Shown: positions 27,001-36,023 of the stretch, in pieces
Layout of the letters: each line of letters begins with the position of its first letter
Numbering within the stretch: position 1 is the stretch's first letter
Origin: Pedobacter sp.
GTDB taxonomy: Bacteria > Bacteroidota > Bacteroidia > Sphingobacteriales > Sphingobacteriaceae
Length of the DNA: 64,000 bases
Reading direction: 5' to 3'
Assembly: GCA_008015505.1 (NCBI GenBank)
Contig: SSFR01000006.1
Coordinates: 163,384-227,383, forward strand
The notes under the pieces: model-generated
Seen by the model: only the letters and a program-made list of their open reading frames with translations
Databases searched by the model: none
Told to the model about the DNA's origin: nothing
Position numbers and translations under genes: made by a program

Positions 27001-27451
27001 TATTGATATACATAATGGGCAAATCAGCCAAATTAACATCCATTATATTAGGCTGATTTGGAAGATCATTTGGTAAGTCCTGACGCGCTTTATCTACTGC
27101 ATCTTTTACACGTTGTTTGGCATCTTTAATATCCACATTGGTATTGAACTCTGCCGTAATGATGGAGTAGTCTTGGTAGGAGTTGGAGGTTATCTTTTTC
27201 AGACCTGATGTTGACTTTAATTGCTTTTCAATCTGTTTAGTTACCAAATTCTCCATATTCGCAGGCGAGGTTCCTGGATAAACCGTCGACACGAATATTT
27301 TAGGGATGATAATCTCTGGAAAGTTCTCTTTGGGTAGATTGTTATAAGAAAAATAACCCATAATGGCAATAATTACAACCAAAACATAGATGGCCGTTTT
27401 ATTATCCACAGCCCAACTAGATGGGCCGAATTCTTTATTGATGTCTTTCAT
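24068..27451 (-). CDS. RND efflux transporter permease
   Basis: 1127 residues, longer than the usual 1040. Two repeats, each with one helix, a large periplasmic loop and a bundle of helices; helix 4 carries the proton-relay pair in GLGIVVDDAIVVIEN. Between the two halves (about residues 520-590) there is an extra segment with two further hydrophobic stretches, so about fourteen helices are expected instead of twelve. Drug or lipid efflux driven by the proton gradient is likely; the substrate is unknown. Third product of a tripartite pump encoded with the adaptor and TolC-type channel. Confidence 0.93.
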   Translation of the reverse strand: MKDINKEFGPSSWAVDNKTAIYVLVVIIAIMGYFSYNNLPKENFPEIIIPKIFVSTVYPGTSPANMENLVTKQIEKQLKSTSGLKKITSNSYQDYSIITAEFNTNVDIKDAKQRVKDAVDKARQDLPNDLPNQPNIMDVNLADLPIMYINISGDYDLKKLKKYADDLKDRIEGLKEISGVDIIGALDREVQINVDLNKMAAAQLSFHDIEAAVGYENLTISGGTVKMDGVRRTLNVKKEFKNADEIANLAIQNPGGANIYLRDIADVQDTFKEQESYASLFGKNVITLNVKKRGGENLIEASDKINAMLKSMEGTVLPRDLHITITGDQSDKTRTTLHDLINTIIIGFILVTLILMFFMGATNAIFVALSVPLSMFIAFMAMPALGGLLGFSFTMNMIVLFSFLLGLGIVVDDAIVVIENTHRIFDNGKVPIAQAAKMAAGEVFIPVFSGTMTTLAPFIPLLFWPGIIGKFMFFLPITLIITLLASLVVAYVINPVFAVDFMGTEHHDDEKTPTFDSKVKRTLLLFSSFALIAYLINFGFGNFVVFLALLYLLNHFFLVGLVRKFQTNIWPGIQDRYIHILEWSIKRPRTMLWGTIGLFFFAFFLVSIIPPKVVFFPDGDPNFVYVYVSLPIGTDQAYTNKVVQDIEKRVTKVVGGKNNPDVSSIISNVTVGVTDPQDEDQGKYSNKGKVTVAFVEYSKRKGPNTSTYLNKIRDAVKGIPGAEIAVAKEQAGPPTSKPISIEITGDNLDSLVRVSEDLKNYLIAKQIGGIEELKSDFQNNKPEIIFDIDRERANREGISTGQVGMSLRTALFGKEVSKFRDLEDDYQINLRAKEDQRNNLEALRNMKMTYRDMAMGGIIRQVPLSSFATIDYINTYGGIKRKQQKRIIILSSNVLNGYNPNQVVANIANEINQFRKSDGVEIKMAGEQEEQQETATFLGRALMISLGLILIILVTQFNSISKPFIILSEILFSIIGVLLGITIFRMDMSIVMSGIGIVALAGIVVRNGILLVEFIDLMIEQGMPVREAVVEAGRTRMTPVLLTATATMLGLIPLAVGLNIDFTTLFTEFNPHIFFGGDSVAFWGPLSWTMIFGLGFATFLTLILVPCMYLIADSNSKRIKGWIKKSA

Positions 27452-27486
27452 TGATATAAAATTTTAAAAAACCCTTCTCTTACTCT

Positions 27487-28590
27487 TTATTTAAAGCTCA
27501 CAGCATCCCCGTCATTCAAATTCTGCATACCTGCAGTGATCACCTGATCCCCTACTTTCAATCCTGATAAAACTTCTACACTACTATTAAATGCTTTACC
27601 TGTTTTAATATCTACACGCTTGGCTTTGCCACTGACAACAACAAAAACATAATCAGTATTTTCTGCTTTCTGAATTGCATTAATGGGGATGGTAAGCGCT
27701 TTTGGATTTTTATAATCCAATACCTTAAGTATGGTCAGCATATTAGGGTGATATTTATGATTGGAGGGCAATTGAGCTTCAATACTAAAGCTTCTAGATA
27801 GGGGGTCGATTGTTTTGGAAGCAAAAGACAAATTTGTTTCAATCGTATCTGGAACATCAGGAAGAATAATAATGACTTTGTCACCTTGATTAATCCGCCC
27901 CGAATAGCTCTCGGCAACCAATGCTTTAGCTTTCAATTTACTGGCATTCACTACACGAATGGCGGACATCATGCCTGGTGCTACTGATTGACCTACACGT
28001 AGATCCATTGCATCAACTGTTCCACTTATCGGAGATTTGATTTTATACATGGCTAATTGAGAGTTCAACGTAGCTATGCGACGCTCAATACCTTCTTTTT
28101 GTGTTTTGGCATTGAGATACTGTACCTCTGTACCTATTTTTTGATCCCAAAGATTTTTTTGACGCTGAAATAAGGTATTAGCCAAATCCAATTGATTTTG
28201 TAATTCGGCAATACTTTGACGTAAAACTTGATCATCAATCTGAGCCAAAACTTGTCCTTTAGTAACATTTTGCCCAGCGTGCACAGAGATAGCAGTAATC
28301 ATACCACCAGTTTCTGGATTTACTTGAACATTTTCCTCTGCATCTACTCTTCCTTGAACTTCTATATAACTCGTAAATACACTTTCTGCCACATTATAGG
28401 CGTTTACATTTTTAGCATTTACTTCAGCATTTTTGTCCCCTAACTCCATTTCTAAAGCGGAAATCTTATTATTCAAGTCCTGACGTTCCTTTTTTAATTT
28501 ATCAAGCTCGGCCCTTTTATCCGTTGATTTTCCCGCACATGATGCTAAAAAAATAGCTGAAGCTATACCGATTATCCTTATTCGTTTCAT
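27487..28590 (-). CDS. RND efflux periplasmic adaptor (lipoprotein)
   Basis: 367 residues. The signal ends in the lipobox LASC (Cys18), so it is lipid-anchored. A short heptad-like helix follows (LKKERQDLNNKISALEMEL), then the biotinyl-lipoyl half-motifs (GMITAISVHAGQNVTKGQVLAQID and IKSPISGTVDAMDL) around a coiled-coil hairpin, and beta-barrel and membrane-proximal domains. It links the inner-membrane permease to the TolC channel. It lies 35 bp before the permease gene. Confidence 0.93.
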   Translation of the reverse strand: MKRIRIIGIASAIFLASCAGKSTDKRAELDKLKKERQDLNNKISALEMELGDKNAEVNAKNVNAYNVAESVFTSYIEVQGRVDAEENVQVNPETGGMITAISVHAGQNVTKGQVLAQIDDQVLRQSIAELQNQLDLANTLFQRQKNLWDQKIGTEVQYLNAKTQKEGIERRIATLNSQLAMYKIKSPISGTVDAMDLRVGQSVAPGMMSAIRVVNASKLKAKALVAESYSGRINQGDKVIIILPDVPDTIETNLSFASKTIDPLSRSFSIEAQLPSNHKYHPNMLTILKVLDYKNPKALTIPINAIQKAENTDYVFVVVSGKAKRVDIKTGKAFNSSVEVLSGLKVGDQVITAGMQNLNDGDAVSFK

Positions 28591-28611
28591 TTGATGTGAT
28601 GTTATAAATGA

Positions 28612-29949
28612 CTAATAGTTGATCTTTCCTAATGCTTTGTCCAAATTCACTTTATTAATTAGCATATCATACAATGCATTGATATAATTATTTTCCGCTT
28701 CCTTCGATGAAGTTTCTGCAGTAGTAACCTCCAAACTCGATCCTACACCTTGTTCATATTTGATACGTGATACATCCAATACTTCTTTGGCTAGTTTCAT
28801 ATTTCGTTTCTGATTTTCCAAAGACTGTATTCCATTGGTATATTTCGTTTGCGCCATTGATACTTCCAAATTAATCGCATTCTTAAGATCATGAATATCA
28901 TTTTCAGATTTCAAAACCTCCAATTTGGCATTACGAACATGATACAAGCGCTGCCCCCCTGAAATAATGGGCAATGAAACTTTTAATCCAACTGATGTTA
29001 CAGGAAAATTATTACTAAATATTGTGGAAAAATCATCCGACATAAAACTCCTAGAAACATTCCCAAAAGCTACAGCCGAAGGCAAAAATTGACTTTTATA
29101 GCGCTTTAAATCAAGCTCGTTCAGTTTCTTACGCGTTTGGAGCAGCCCATATTCAATACGATTTTGATACACAACTGTATCCGAAACCATAGTCACGGGT
29201 TGCATTTGCAATGAAGAAATTGTCTCTTTCAAGGTTAACTGCATCTGTATGGGCATCCCCATTTGAAACTTAAGCAGATTGTTATTTAACCCTAAAAGGC
29301 GAACCACGTTTTCACGCTCTGTTTCCAGATTATTTTTAAGTACACTCAGCCGATCTACATCTATTTTCTCCACCAAACCATTCTGAAACAGAGCTTCAGT
29401 ATCTTCCAACGATTTTCGCAACCTCACTAAATTGGCATCAATCAACGTCAGCTGTTCATTATTCACTAGTACAGAATAATATGCTTTAGTAACCCCTACG
29501 GCAGTCTCAATCCTAGTACGCTTCAAATTACGAACCGAAAGCTCTTTGTAAGTCTTAGAAGCCTGTATACCTACGATATAACTACCATCAAACAAAAGTT
29601 GACTAATGTCGGCTCCCACTGATGATTGGTACTTCGTGCCAAACTTAGCACGTATATCCGGATCACCTGGCTTGCCAAAGAAGCTAGCCGGAATAATTAC
29701 TGTAGGGATGTCTATATAATCTTGAAAGCTATAACTTCCACTCACCTGTGGAAGCCCTATCCCAATAGTCTGCTTAACAGTATTTTTGGCAATGTTTTCA
29801 TCAATTTGAGCATTTAGAATAGCATTTTGATGCTTCTGAGCATAATCAATTGCTTCATTTAAACTAAAATTGTACACACTGGGTTCTTGTGCCCTTACCT
29901 GAAAAGCCCAAACAAGGCAAAATGCGAATAGATGTAATTGGTGTTTCAT
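28612..29949 (-). CDS. TolC family outer membrane efflux protein
   Basis: 445 residues with a signal peptide ending in VRAQ and two outer-membrane-efflux repeats rich in long amphipathic helices (ALFQNGLVEKIDVDRLSVLKN and the C-terminal YEQGVGSSLEVTTAETS). It forms the trimeric exit duct of the pump. It precedes the adaptor by 21 bp and follows tetR by 19 bp, in one operon. Confidence 0.93.
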   Translation of the reverse strand: MKHQLHLFAFCLVWAFQVRAQEPSVYNFSLNEAIDYAQKHQNAILNAQIDENIAKNTVKQTIGIGLPQVSGSYSFQDYIDIPTVIIPASFFGKPGDPDIRAKFGTKYQSSVGADISQLLFDGSYIVGIQASKTYKELSVRNLKRTRIETAVGVTKAYYSVLVNNEQLTLIDANLVRLRKSLEDTEALFQNGLVEKIDVDRLSVLKNNLETERENVVRLLGLNNNLLKFQMGMPIQMQLTLKETISSLQMQPVTMVSDTVVYQNRIEYGLLQTRKKLNELDLKRYKSQFLPSAVAFGNVSRSFMSDDFSTIFSNNFPVTSVGLKVSLPIISGGQRLYHVRNAKLEVLKSENDIHDLKNAINLEVSMAQTKYTNGIQSLENQKRNMKLAKEVLDVSRIKYEQGVGSSLEVTTAETSSKEAENNYINALYDMLINKVNLDKALGKINY

Positions 29950-29968
29950 TTTACTAATAGTGGTTAGT

Positions 29969-30577
29969 TTATTTAGATTCTCTTTTTAAATAGGCCATTA
30001 ACTTTCGGCCTTGATCTGTACAAATGCCATAAATAAAGTGATCTGTAAGCTCTCTGATAACTTGTGATATACTAAACTTTTGTACTGGAAACACCATCTG
30101 ATTAAAAGCCATATCAATTTGCTCAATCCTCATCCTAGCAATAATTTCCACATTGATTTCTGCTCTATAGTATTTTTCTCTGATCCCTCGTTCTAGATTA
30201 TCAAGTACCTTTTTGTATAGAACATGTTCTCTAAAATCTTTGAAAAGTATCCACGCCTCCGGATAATACTTTTGCAGATCAGAAAATACAATCGGATTTG
30301 TATTAAACAGTATTTCTTCCAATTTATTGACAGAAATAAATATTTCATCAACAGCATTTCCTATTTGCTCAAAGTCCTCACTGATAATAGCTACTTGTGC
30401 ATCGATCTTACCTTTCATCAGTGTAATAATCAGCTTGTTTTTATTACCAAAATATTGATAAATGGTTTTTTTAGACATCCCCAAGTGTTTAGCTATATCA
30501 TCCATAGTCACCCCTTTAATGCCATAACGACTAAAAAGCCTGTCAACTTCTAATAATATGTGCGCTTGTAAATCCAA
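29969..30577 (-). CDS. TetR/AcrR family repressor of the efflux operon
   Basis: 202 residues. An N-terminal helix-turn-helix of the TetR type is seen (RYGIKGVTMDDIAKHLGMSKKTIYQYFGNKNKLI cut into its two helices at about 19-50); the remainder is an all-helical ligand domain. The start codon appears to be TTG at 30577, since no in-frame ATG lies before the conserved part. First gene of the operon it most likely controls; a 12-bp inverted repeat overlaps its own promoter. Confidence 0.9.
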   Translation of the reverse strand: MDLQAHILLEVDRLFSRYGIKGVTMDDIAKHLGMSKKTIYQYFGNKNKLIITLMKGKIDAQVAIISEDFEQIGNAVDEIFISVNKLEEILFNTNPIVFSDLQKYYPEAWILFKDFREHVLYKKVLDNLERGIREKYYRAEINVEIIARMRIEQIDMAFNQMVFPVQKFSISQVIRELTDHFIYGICTDQGRKLMAYLKRESK

Positions 30578-30600
30578 TGATATCTCTAAACTTCAGGCCA

Positions 30601-30630
30601 TAAACCTATGGAAACTTTTTTATATCCAAA
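30601..30630 (-). promoter_or_regulatory. Promoter of the tetR-efflux operon
   Basis: On the minus strand a -33 TTTG (30627-30630) and a -7 TAGGTTTA (30601-30608, seven of eight matches to TAnnTTTG) are separated by 18 bp, close to the Bacteroidota ideal. The predicted start is about 30597, twenty bases before the TTG start of tetR. Confidence 0.65.
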
Positions 30631-30638
30631 AGTTTCCA
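30609..30638. promoter_or_regulatory. TetR-type operator (12-bp inverted repeat)
   Basis: ATGGAAACTTTT and AAAAGTTTCCAT (30608-30619 and 30628-30639) are perfect complements around the 8-bp spacer TTATATCC. The repeat covers the -33 element and the spacer of the operon promoter, so a bound TetR dimer would exclude RNA polymerase. Strong candidate for autoregulation. Confidence 0.75.
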
Positions 30639-30662
30639 TTAATTAATTTTAAAAAATAATAT

Positions 30663-31394
30663 TTAAAAATTTAAACAACAAAGAAATGACGCTATAGCAC
30701 CACCTAAAATAGGCCCCAAGACTGGTATCCAAGCATATGCCCAATCACTATCTCTTTTATTTTTTATGGGCAAAATTGCATGCATGATGCGCGGCCCAAG
30801 ATCACGAGCCGGATTGATGGCATAACCTGTTGTCCCACCCAAAGACAACCCAATTACCCAAACCAAAAAAGCAACTGGAATTGCACCAACAGCACCTAAA
30901 CCAATAGGAACATGATTAATACCCTGCAATTCCGCACCCTTCAAATGTAGGATGACAAATACCAAAACAAACCCTCCAACAAACTCACTAAACAAGTTGA
31001 TTGGATAGTTTCGAATAGCCGGAGCTGTACTAAAAACTGCTAATTGCGCATTGGGATCTTCTGTCGCATTGAAGTGGTCAATGTGTATTAACCAAACAAT
31101 AAAAGATCCTATTCCAGCTCCAATAAACTGAGCCAATATAAAGCAAGGAACCTGTGCCCAAGCAAACTTACCCGCTACAGCCAAAGCAATAGACACCGCA
31201 GGATTCAAATGGGCTCCACTATATGGGCCAGCTACAACAACCCCTACAAACACGGCTAAAGCCCAACCAGTAGTGATTACAATCCAACCACTGCTATTTC
31301 CTTTTGTACCATTAAGTACTACGTTAGCCACCACTCCTCCTCCCAATAAAATGAGTAATGCAGTCCCAACAACTTCCGCTAAGAATTCGGTCAT
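30663..31394 (-). CDS. glpF: Glycerol uptake facilitator (MIP family)
   Basis: 243 residues and six membrane-spanning helices. Both pore motifs are present, HLNPAVS and INPARD; the Asp after the second NPA marks the glycerol-conducting branch instead of strict water channels. Last gene of glpD-glpK-glpF, 44 bp after glpK. It brings glycerol into the cell for phosphorylation by GlpK. Confidence 0.94.
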   Translation of the reverse strand: MTEFLAEVVGTALLILLGGGVVANVVLNGTKGNSSGWIVITTGWALAVFVGVVVAGPYSGAHLNPAVSIALAVAGKFAWAQVPCFILAQFIGAGIGSFIVWLIHIDHFNATEDPNAQLAVFSTAPAIRNYPINLFSEFVGGFVLVFVILHLKGAELQGINHVPIGLGAVGAIPVAFLVWVIGLSLGGTTGYAINPARDLGPRIMHAILPIKNKRDSDWAYAWIPVLGPILGGAIASFLCCLNF

Positions 31395-31438
31395 GATAAT
31401 AGTATTGAATATTTAAGTGAGTAAATAAAGACAAGAAA

Positions 31439-32974
31439 TCAATTTAAAGAGTTTATGAGTAGATCTTCTTCGGGAATAATCCAACGCTTAGATCGATCGA
31501 CAGCTCGATGCCATTGATCAATCAATCGTTTTACTTGAATAGATTCTAAACTTGGCTCAAAAACACGATCAACCAATTGATGCGCTTTAATCTCAGCTAT
31601 ATCCTTCCAGTAGCCTACAGCCAAACCCGCTAAATAAGCTACACCAAGAGCTGTTGATTCTTGAATAACTGGCCGAATCACTGGAATGCCCAAAATATCC
31701 GACTGAAATTGCATTAGAAAATCATTACCAACAGCACCCCCATCTACTTTTAAATCAAGCACACTAGCTCCTTCCATATCAGAACTCATCGCATAAACTA
31801 CATCGTATACTTGGAAACAAATAGATTCCAATGTAGCACGAACAATGTGAGCAGCAGTAGTACCCCGAGTAATCCCGATCATCATACCCCTAGAGTATTG
31901 ATCCCAATTCGGTGCACCTAAGCCCGTCAAACTAGGAACAAAATAGATCCCACCATTATTTGGAACAGACCTGGCCATCACCTCAGTTTGAGCAGCATGC
32001 TGAATAATTCCTAAACCATCACGTAACCATTGCACTGCAGATCCCGCACTAAAAACGCTACCCTCGAGTGCATAAGATACCTGGCCGTCTAACTGCCAAG
32101 CAATAGTTGTTAGTAAATTATTTTTAGAAACCACTGGACGATTCCCTGTATTCATCATCAAAAAACAACCTGTACCATAGGTATTTTTTGCTGATCCAAC
32201 CTCCGTACACAGCTGACCAAATAACGCCGCTTGTTGATCACCCGCAATTCCTGCAATGGGGATTTTAGTAGCAAACAAGGTAGTAGCCGTCTCTCCATAC
32301 ACCTCACTGCACGATTTTACAGCTGGTAACATCGATTCTGGAATATCAAACAAATTAAGTAATTCATTATCCCACTGAAGCGTATGAATATTAAATAACA
32401 TGGTCCGACTAGCATTAGTCACATCAGTTATATGCATTTTACCCATCGTTAACTTCCAGATTAACCAGCTATCAACCGTACCAAAACATAACTCTCCATT
32501 TTGAGCACGTGCCCTAGCCCCTTTAACATGATCCAATATCCACTTTACCTTAGTAGCTGAAAAATAAGCGTCCAAAACTAGACCTGTTTTTTCACGAATC
32601 ATTTCTGCCTTCCCTTCAGCCCTAAGCTCATCACAAAATGACGAAGTCCGACGATCCTGCCAAACAATGGCATGACACAAAGGCTGACCCGTTTTTCGAT
32701 CCCATACAATCGTCGTTTCACGCTGGTTAGTAATGCCTATACCCGCAATTGCCTTTCCATTTAGTCCAGCCTTAGCAATCACTTCTGCAATCACTGCTGC
32801 TTGTGTGGACCATATTTCAGCTGCATCATGCTCTACCCAACCTGGCTGAGGAAACCATTGTTTAAATGACTTCTGCGCAATCGCCACTGGTTTACCTGAT
32901 CGATCAAAGATGATAGCCCTCGAACTGGTTGTTCCCTGATCAATAGCCAGAATATACTGCTGATCCTGATTCAT
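31439..32974 (-). CDS. glpK: Glycerol kinase
   Basis: 511 residues, family length. FGGY-kinase signatures are intact: the ATP-binding [13 protein letters not shown] at the N-terminus, [11 protein letters not shown], the WQDRRT glycerol-site segment, [10 protein letters not shown] and the C-terminal [18 protein letters not shown]. It makes glycerol 3-phosphate. It follows glpD by 12 bp and precedes glpF, so uptake, phosphorylation and oxidation are encoded together. Confidence 0.97.
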   Translation of the reverse strand: MNQDQQYILAIDQGTTSSRAIIFDRSGKPVAIAQKSFKQWFPQPGWVEHDAAEIWSTQAAVIAEVIAKAGLNGKAIAGIGITNQRETTIVWDRKTGQPLCHAIVWQDRRTSSFCDELRAEGKAEMIREKTGLVLDAYFSATKVKWILDHVKGARARAQNGELCFGTVDSWLIWKLTMGKMHITDVTNASRTMLFNIHTLQWDNELLNLFDIPESMLPAVKSCSEVYGETATTLFATKIPIAGIAGDQQAALFGQLCTEVGSAKNTYGTGCFLMMNTGNRPVVSKNNLLTTIAWQLDGQVSYALEGSVFSAGSAVQWLRDGLGIIQHAAQTEVMARSVPNNGGIYFVPSLTGLGAPNWDQYSRGMMIGITRGTTAAHIVRATLESICFQVYDVVYAMSSDMEGASVLDLKVDGGAVGNDFLMQFQSDILGIPVIRPVIQESTALGVAYLAGLAVGYWKDIAEIKAHQLVDRVFEPSLESIQVKRLIDQWHRAVDRSKRWIIPEEDLLINSLN

Positions 32975-32986
32975 ATTTATATTATT

Positions 32987-34570
32987 TTAAGATTTTTTAG
33001 AATTTCTATTAGTTAAGAATCCCCGAGCTAAATCAGTAAACGACTGAATTTGATCATTTACCCAATGTTGATCTTTATTCAGCTCTCTAGCCAACAAAAG
33101 TGCAACTTCCGAGGCCATAGCCATGGCCGCCCGAGCATCTAAAAAAAGCATTCGCATCCTACGTGCTAATACATCTTCTACCGTACGTGCCATTTCAAAA
33201 CGAGCTGCCCAAATCACCTCTGCTTTTGTATAATCGTAGGATGGATGTAGGGGCACTGCCAGTTCAGAATTAGTCCTACTTAATTCTAAAATGGCAGACG
33301 CATCTGAACCATAAATTCCTAGATGAGTGGAAAAATCAGCTTCAGGTAAATACCCGTGAATGTGATGATGATGCGTGAAACAAGAAACATATGCCAACTT
33401 CCCTACTTTAATGGCCGCATTGACAGTATCCTCCGCCATTTTACGAAATGTTGTCCATTTTCCTCCTGTAATAGTCACAAGACCTGAGTCAGCAACGATC
33501 AGCTTATGACTACGCGATAGTTCTTTAGTTGACTTGTTTTTCCCACGAGGCGCTGCCAAGGGTCGAAGACCCGCGAAAACAGATCGCACATCCGCACGAC
33601 TTGGTTTACGACTTAAATACTGTCCTGCTGTTTCTAAAATAAATTCGATTTCTTGCTCCAAGGCATGAGGCTCAAGAGAAATCTGATCTACTAAGGTATC
33701 GGTCGTTCCAATGACCACTTTATCATGCCATGGAATAGCAAAAAGAACCCGTCCATCGCTAGTTTTGGGAATCATCAATGCACAATCTCCTAACAAGAAT
33801 GAACGATCAAATACCAAATGGATCCCCTGACTAGCCCTAACCATTGTTTTTGCTTGTTGGTTATCCATTTTCAACACATCATCTACAAACACACCGGTTG
33901 CATTAATTACTACTTTGGCACGTATTTCATAAACCTGATCATTTTCTAAATCCACAGCCTGCACGCCTGCTATCCCGCCATCTGCATCTTTCAACAAATT
34001 CGTTACACGCATGTAGTTAATCAGACAAGCGCCATTTTCAGCAGCACTTTGGGCCACATTGATTAATAAACGCGTATCATCAAATTGGCCATCATGATAT
34101 ACTATCCCCCCCTTTAAACCTTCTTGATTGACAGACGGAAGTGCTGCTATGGTTTTTCCCTTCCCCCAATATACAGATGATCCAATCCTGAGCTTCCCCG
34201 CTAATAGATCATACAACGTAAGCCCAGCAAAATAAAAAGCACTTTCCCACCACGAATAAGTCGGAATGACAAAAGTTTGATTACGTGTCACATGCGGTGC
34301 ATTTTCAAGTAGCAAACCACGTTCCCTCAATGCCTCTAACACCAAACCTAAATCGCCCTGTGCCAAATACCGCACCCCACCATGAACCAACTTTGTGCTA
34401 CGGCTTGAAGTACCTTTTCCAAAATCAGCCCCTTCAAGCAAAAGGACCCGGTACCCCCTTAGAGAAGCATCCATCGCAATTCCCAAACCTGTAGCTCCAC
34501 CTCCAATAACGATCATATCCCATAACTGCTCCTGAGGCAGTCGGATTAACATTTCATTTCGATTCATCAT
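32987..34570 (-). CDS. glpD: Glycerol-3-phosphate dehydrogenase (FAD)
   Basis: 527 residues. The FAD-binding GGGATGLG (about 23-30) and the GTSSRSTKLVHGGVRYL segment typical of GlpD/GlpO are present, as is the later GLRPLAAP. It oxidises glycerol 3-phosphate to dihydroxyacetone phosphate at the inner membrane, passing electrons to quinone. First gene of the glp operon. Two adjacent ATGs (34570 and 34567) are possible starts. No operator was recognised. Confidence 0.95.
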   Translation of the reverse strand: MMNRNEMLIRLPQEQLWDMIVIGGGATGLGIAMDASLRGYRVLLLEGADFGKGTSSRSTKLVHGGVRYLAQGDLGLVLEALRERGLLLENAPHVTRNQTFVIPTYSWWESAFYFAGLTLYDLLAGKLRIGSSVYWGKGKTIAALPSVNQEGLKGGIVYHDGQFDDTRLLINVAQSAAENGACLINYMRVTNLLKDADGGIAGVQAVDLENDQVYEIRAKVVINATGVFVDDVLKMDNQQAKTMVRASQGIHLVFDRSFLLGDCALMIPKTSDGRVLFAIPWHDKVVIGTTDTLVDQISLEPHALEQEIEFILETAGQYLSRKPSRADVRSVFAGLRPLAAPRGKNKSTKELSRSHKLIVADSGLVTITGGKWTTFRKMAEDTVNAAIKVGKLAYVSCFTHHHHIHGYLPEADFSTHLGIYGSDASAILELSRTNSELAVPLHPSYDYTKAEVIWAARFEMARTVEDVLARRMRMLFLDARAAMAMASEVALLLARELNKDQHWVNDQIQSFTDLARGFLTNRNSKKS

Positions 34571-34641
34571 TACATAACTTATAAGCTTGTTTAAATTTTA
34601 TTTTTAAACGAACCAGTCAAAAGTAGCCTTAAAATTTAACG

Positions 34642-34649
34642 TACCTTCG
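34642..34649 (+). promoter_or_regulatory. Candidate purB promoter (TACCTTCG)
   Basis: Seven of eight matches to TAnnTTTG and identical to the box before pdxH. It predicts a leader of about 20 nt before the ATG at 34673. Confidence 0.4.
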
Positions 34650-34672
34650 TCAAAAATAGCATATCACTCGCC

Positions 34673-36016
34673 ATGACTTTATCCCCACTAACTGCTATCT
34701 CTCCCATTGATGGACGCTATCGAAAATATAGCCACGATTTAGCACTTTTTTTCTCAGAATTTGCATTAATCAAGTTTAGGATTTATGTGGAAATAGAATA
34801 CTTCATTGCGCTGTGTGAACTGCCCCTACCTCAGCTTGAAAAATTTGACCCAATCTATTTTCCCAAACTAAGAGCCATATATGAAAACTTTGAGATCAAA
34901 GATGCGGAAGCAATTAAACGTATCGAACAAACAACCAATCATGATGTAAAAGCAGTTGAATATTTTATCAAAGATCAATTTGATGAATTGTCCATAGGTG
35001 AGTTCAAAGAGTTTATTCATTTTGGACTTACTTCACAGGATATCAATAATACAGCCATTCCTCATGCATTTAAACTAGCCCTAGAAGAATCCTATTTACC
35101 TGCGATCAACGGGTTGGTAGATAGCCTAAAAAACCTTGCTAACGATTGGGCTCAAGTTCCAATGCTATCTAGAACCCACGGACAACCAGCCTCACCAACC
35201 CGATTAGGCAAAGAACTATTGGTATTTATAGAACGTATTGGCGCCCAATTAACCCAGCTTCATTCAATTCCATTTTCAGCAAAATTTGGTGGTGCCACTG
35301 GTAACTTCAATGCGCATCATGTCGCTTATCCTGCCATCAATTGGGTCGCTTTTGCAAATGACTTTGTTAACAATCAACTTAAACTAAACCGCTCCCAACA
35401 CACTACCCAAATTGAACATTACGATAATTTTGCAGCACATTGTGATACTTTAAGACGAATCAACAACATATTGATTGACCTTGATCGTGATATCTGGATG
35501 TATATTTCAATGAACTATTTTAAACAGAAAATCAAATCTGGCGAAGTAGGATCTTCAGCTATGCCACACAAAGTGAATCCAATTGATTTCGAAAATTCAG
35601 AAGGTAATCTGGGCCTAGCGAATGCTTTGTTTGAACATTTTGCGACCAAACTTCCTATATCACGCTTACAAAGAGACCTGAGCGACTCTACTGTTTTACG
35701 CAACATTGGTGTACCCCTAGCACATACCCTTGTTGCTATCCAGTCAACAATTAAAGGGTTGAGTAAATTGGTGCTCCATACTGAGGCTATCGAGAAGGAT
35801 CTTGAAGCAAATTGGGCGGTTATTGCTGAAGGAATACAAACAATATTACGCCGTGAAAACTTTACAAGTCCTTATGAAACACTAAAAGAACTAACAAGAA
35901 CTGGCCAAACAATCACCGCAGAATCCATCTCCTCATTTATAGATTCCTTGGATATACCCGAATCGATAAAAACAGAGATCAAAAAGATGAAGCCATCAAA
36001 CTATACGGGGGTATAA
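34673..36016 (+). CDS. purB: Adenylosuccinate lyase
   Basis: 447 residues. The lyase-superfamily signature GSSAMPHKVNPIDFENSEG is complete, with TSQDINNTA and SRTHGQPASPT supplying the catalytic His and substrate-binding residues. It begins with LSPLTAISPIDGRY as in the PurB branch that acts both on SAICAR and on adenylosuccinate. Single rightward gene, divergent from glpD, with 7 bp to the convergent esterase gene. Confidence 0.97.
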   Translation: MTLSPLTAISPIDGRYRKYSHDLALFFSEFALIKFRIYVEIEYFIALCELPLPQLEKFDPIYFPKLRAIYENFEIKDAEAIKRIEQTTNHDVKAVEYFIKDQFDELSIGEFKEFIHFGLTSQDINNTAIPHAFKLALEESYLPAINGLVDSLKNLANDWAQVPMLSRTHGQPASPTRLGKELLVFIERIGAQLTQLHSIPFSAKFGGATGNFNAHHVAYPAINWVAFANDFVNNQLKLNRSQHTTQIEHYDNFAAHCDTLRRINNILIDLDRDIWMYISMNYFKQKIKSGEVGSSAMPHKVNPIDFENSEGNLGLANALFEHFATKLPISRLQRDLSDSTVLRNIGVPLAHTLVAIQSTIKGLSKLVLHTEAIEKDLEANWAVIAEGIQTILRRENFTSPYETLKELTRTGQTITAESISSFIDSLDIPESIKTEIKKMKPSNYTGV

Positions 36017-36023
36017 AATTGCT

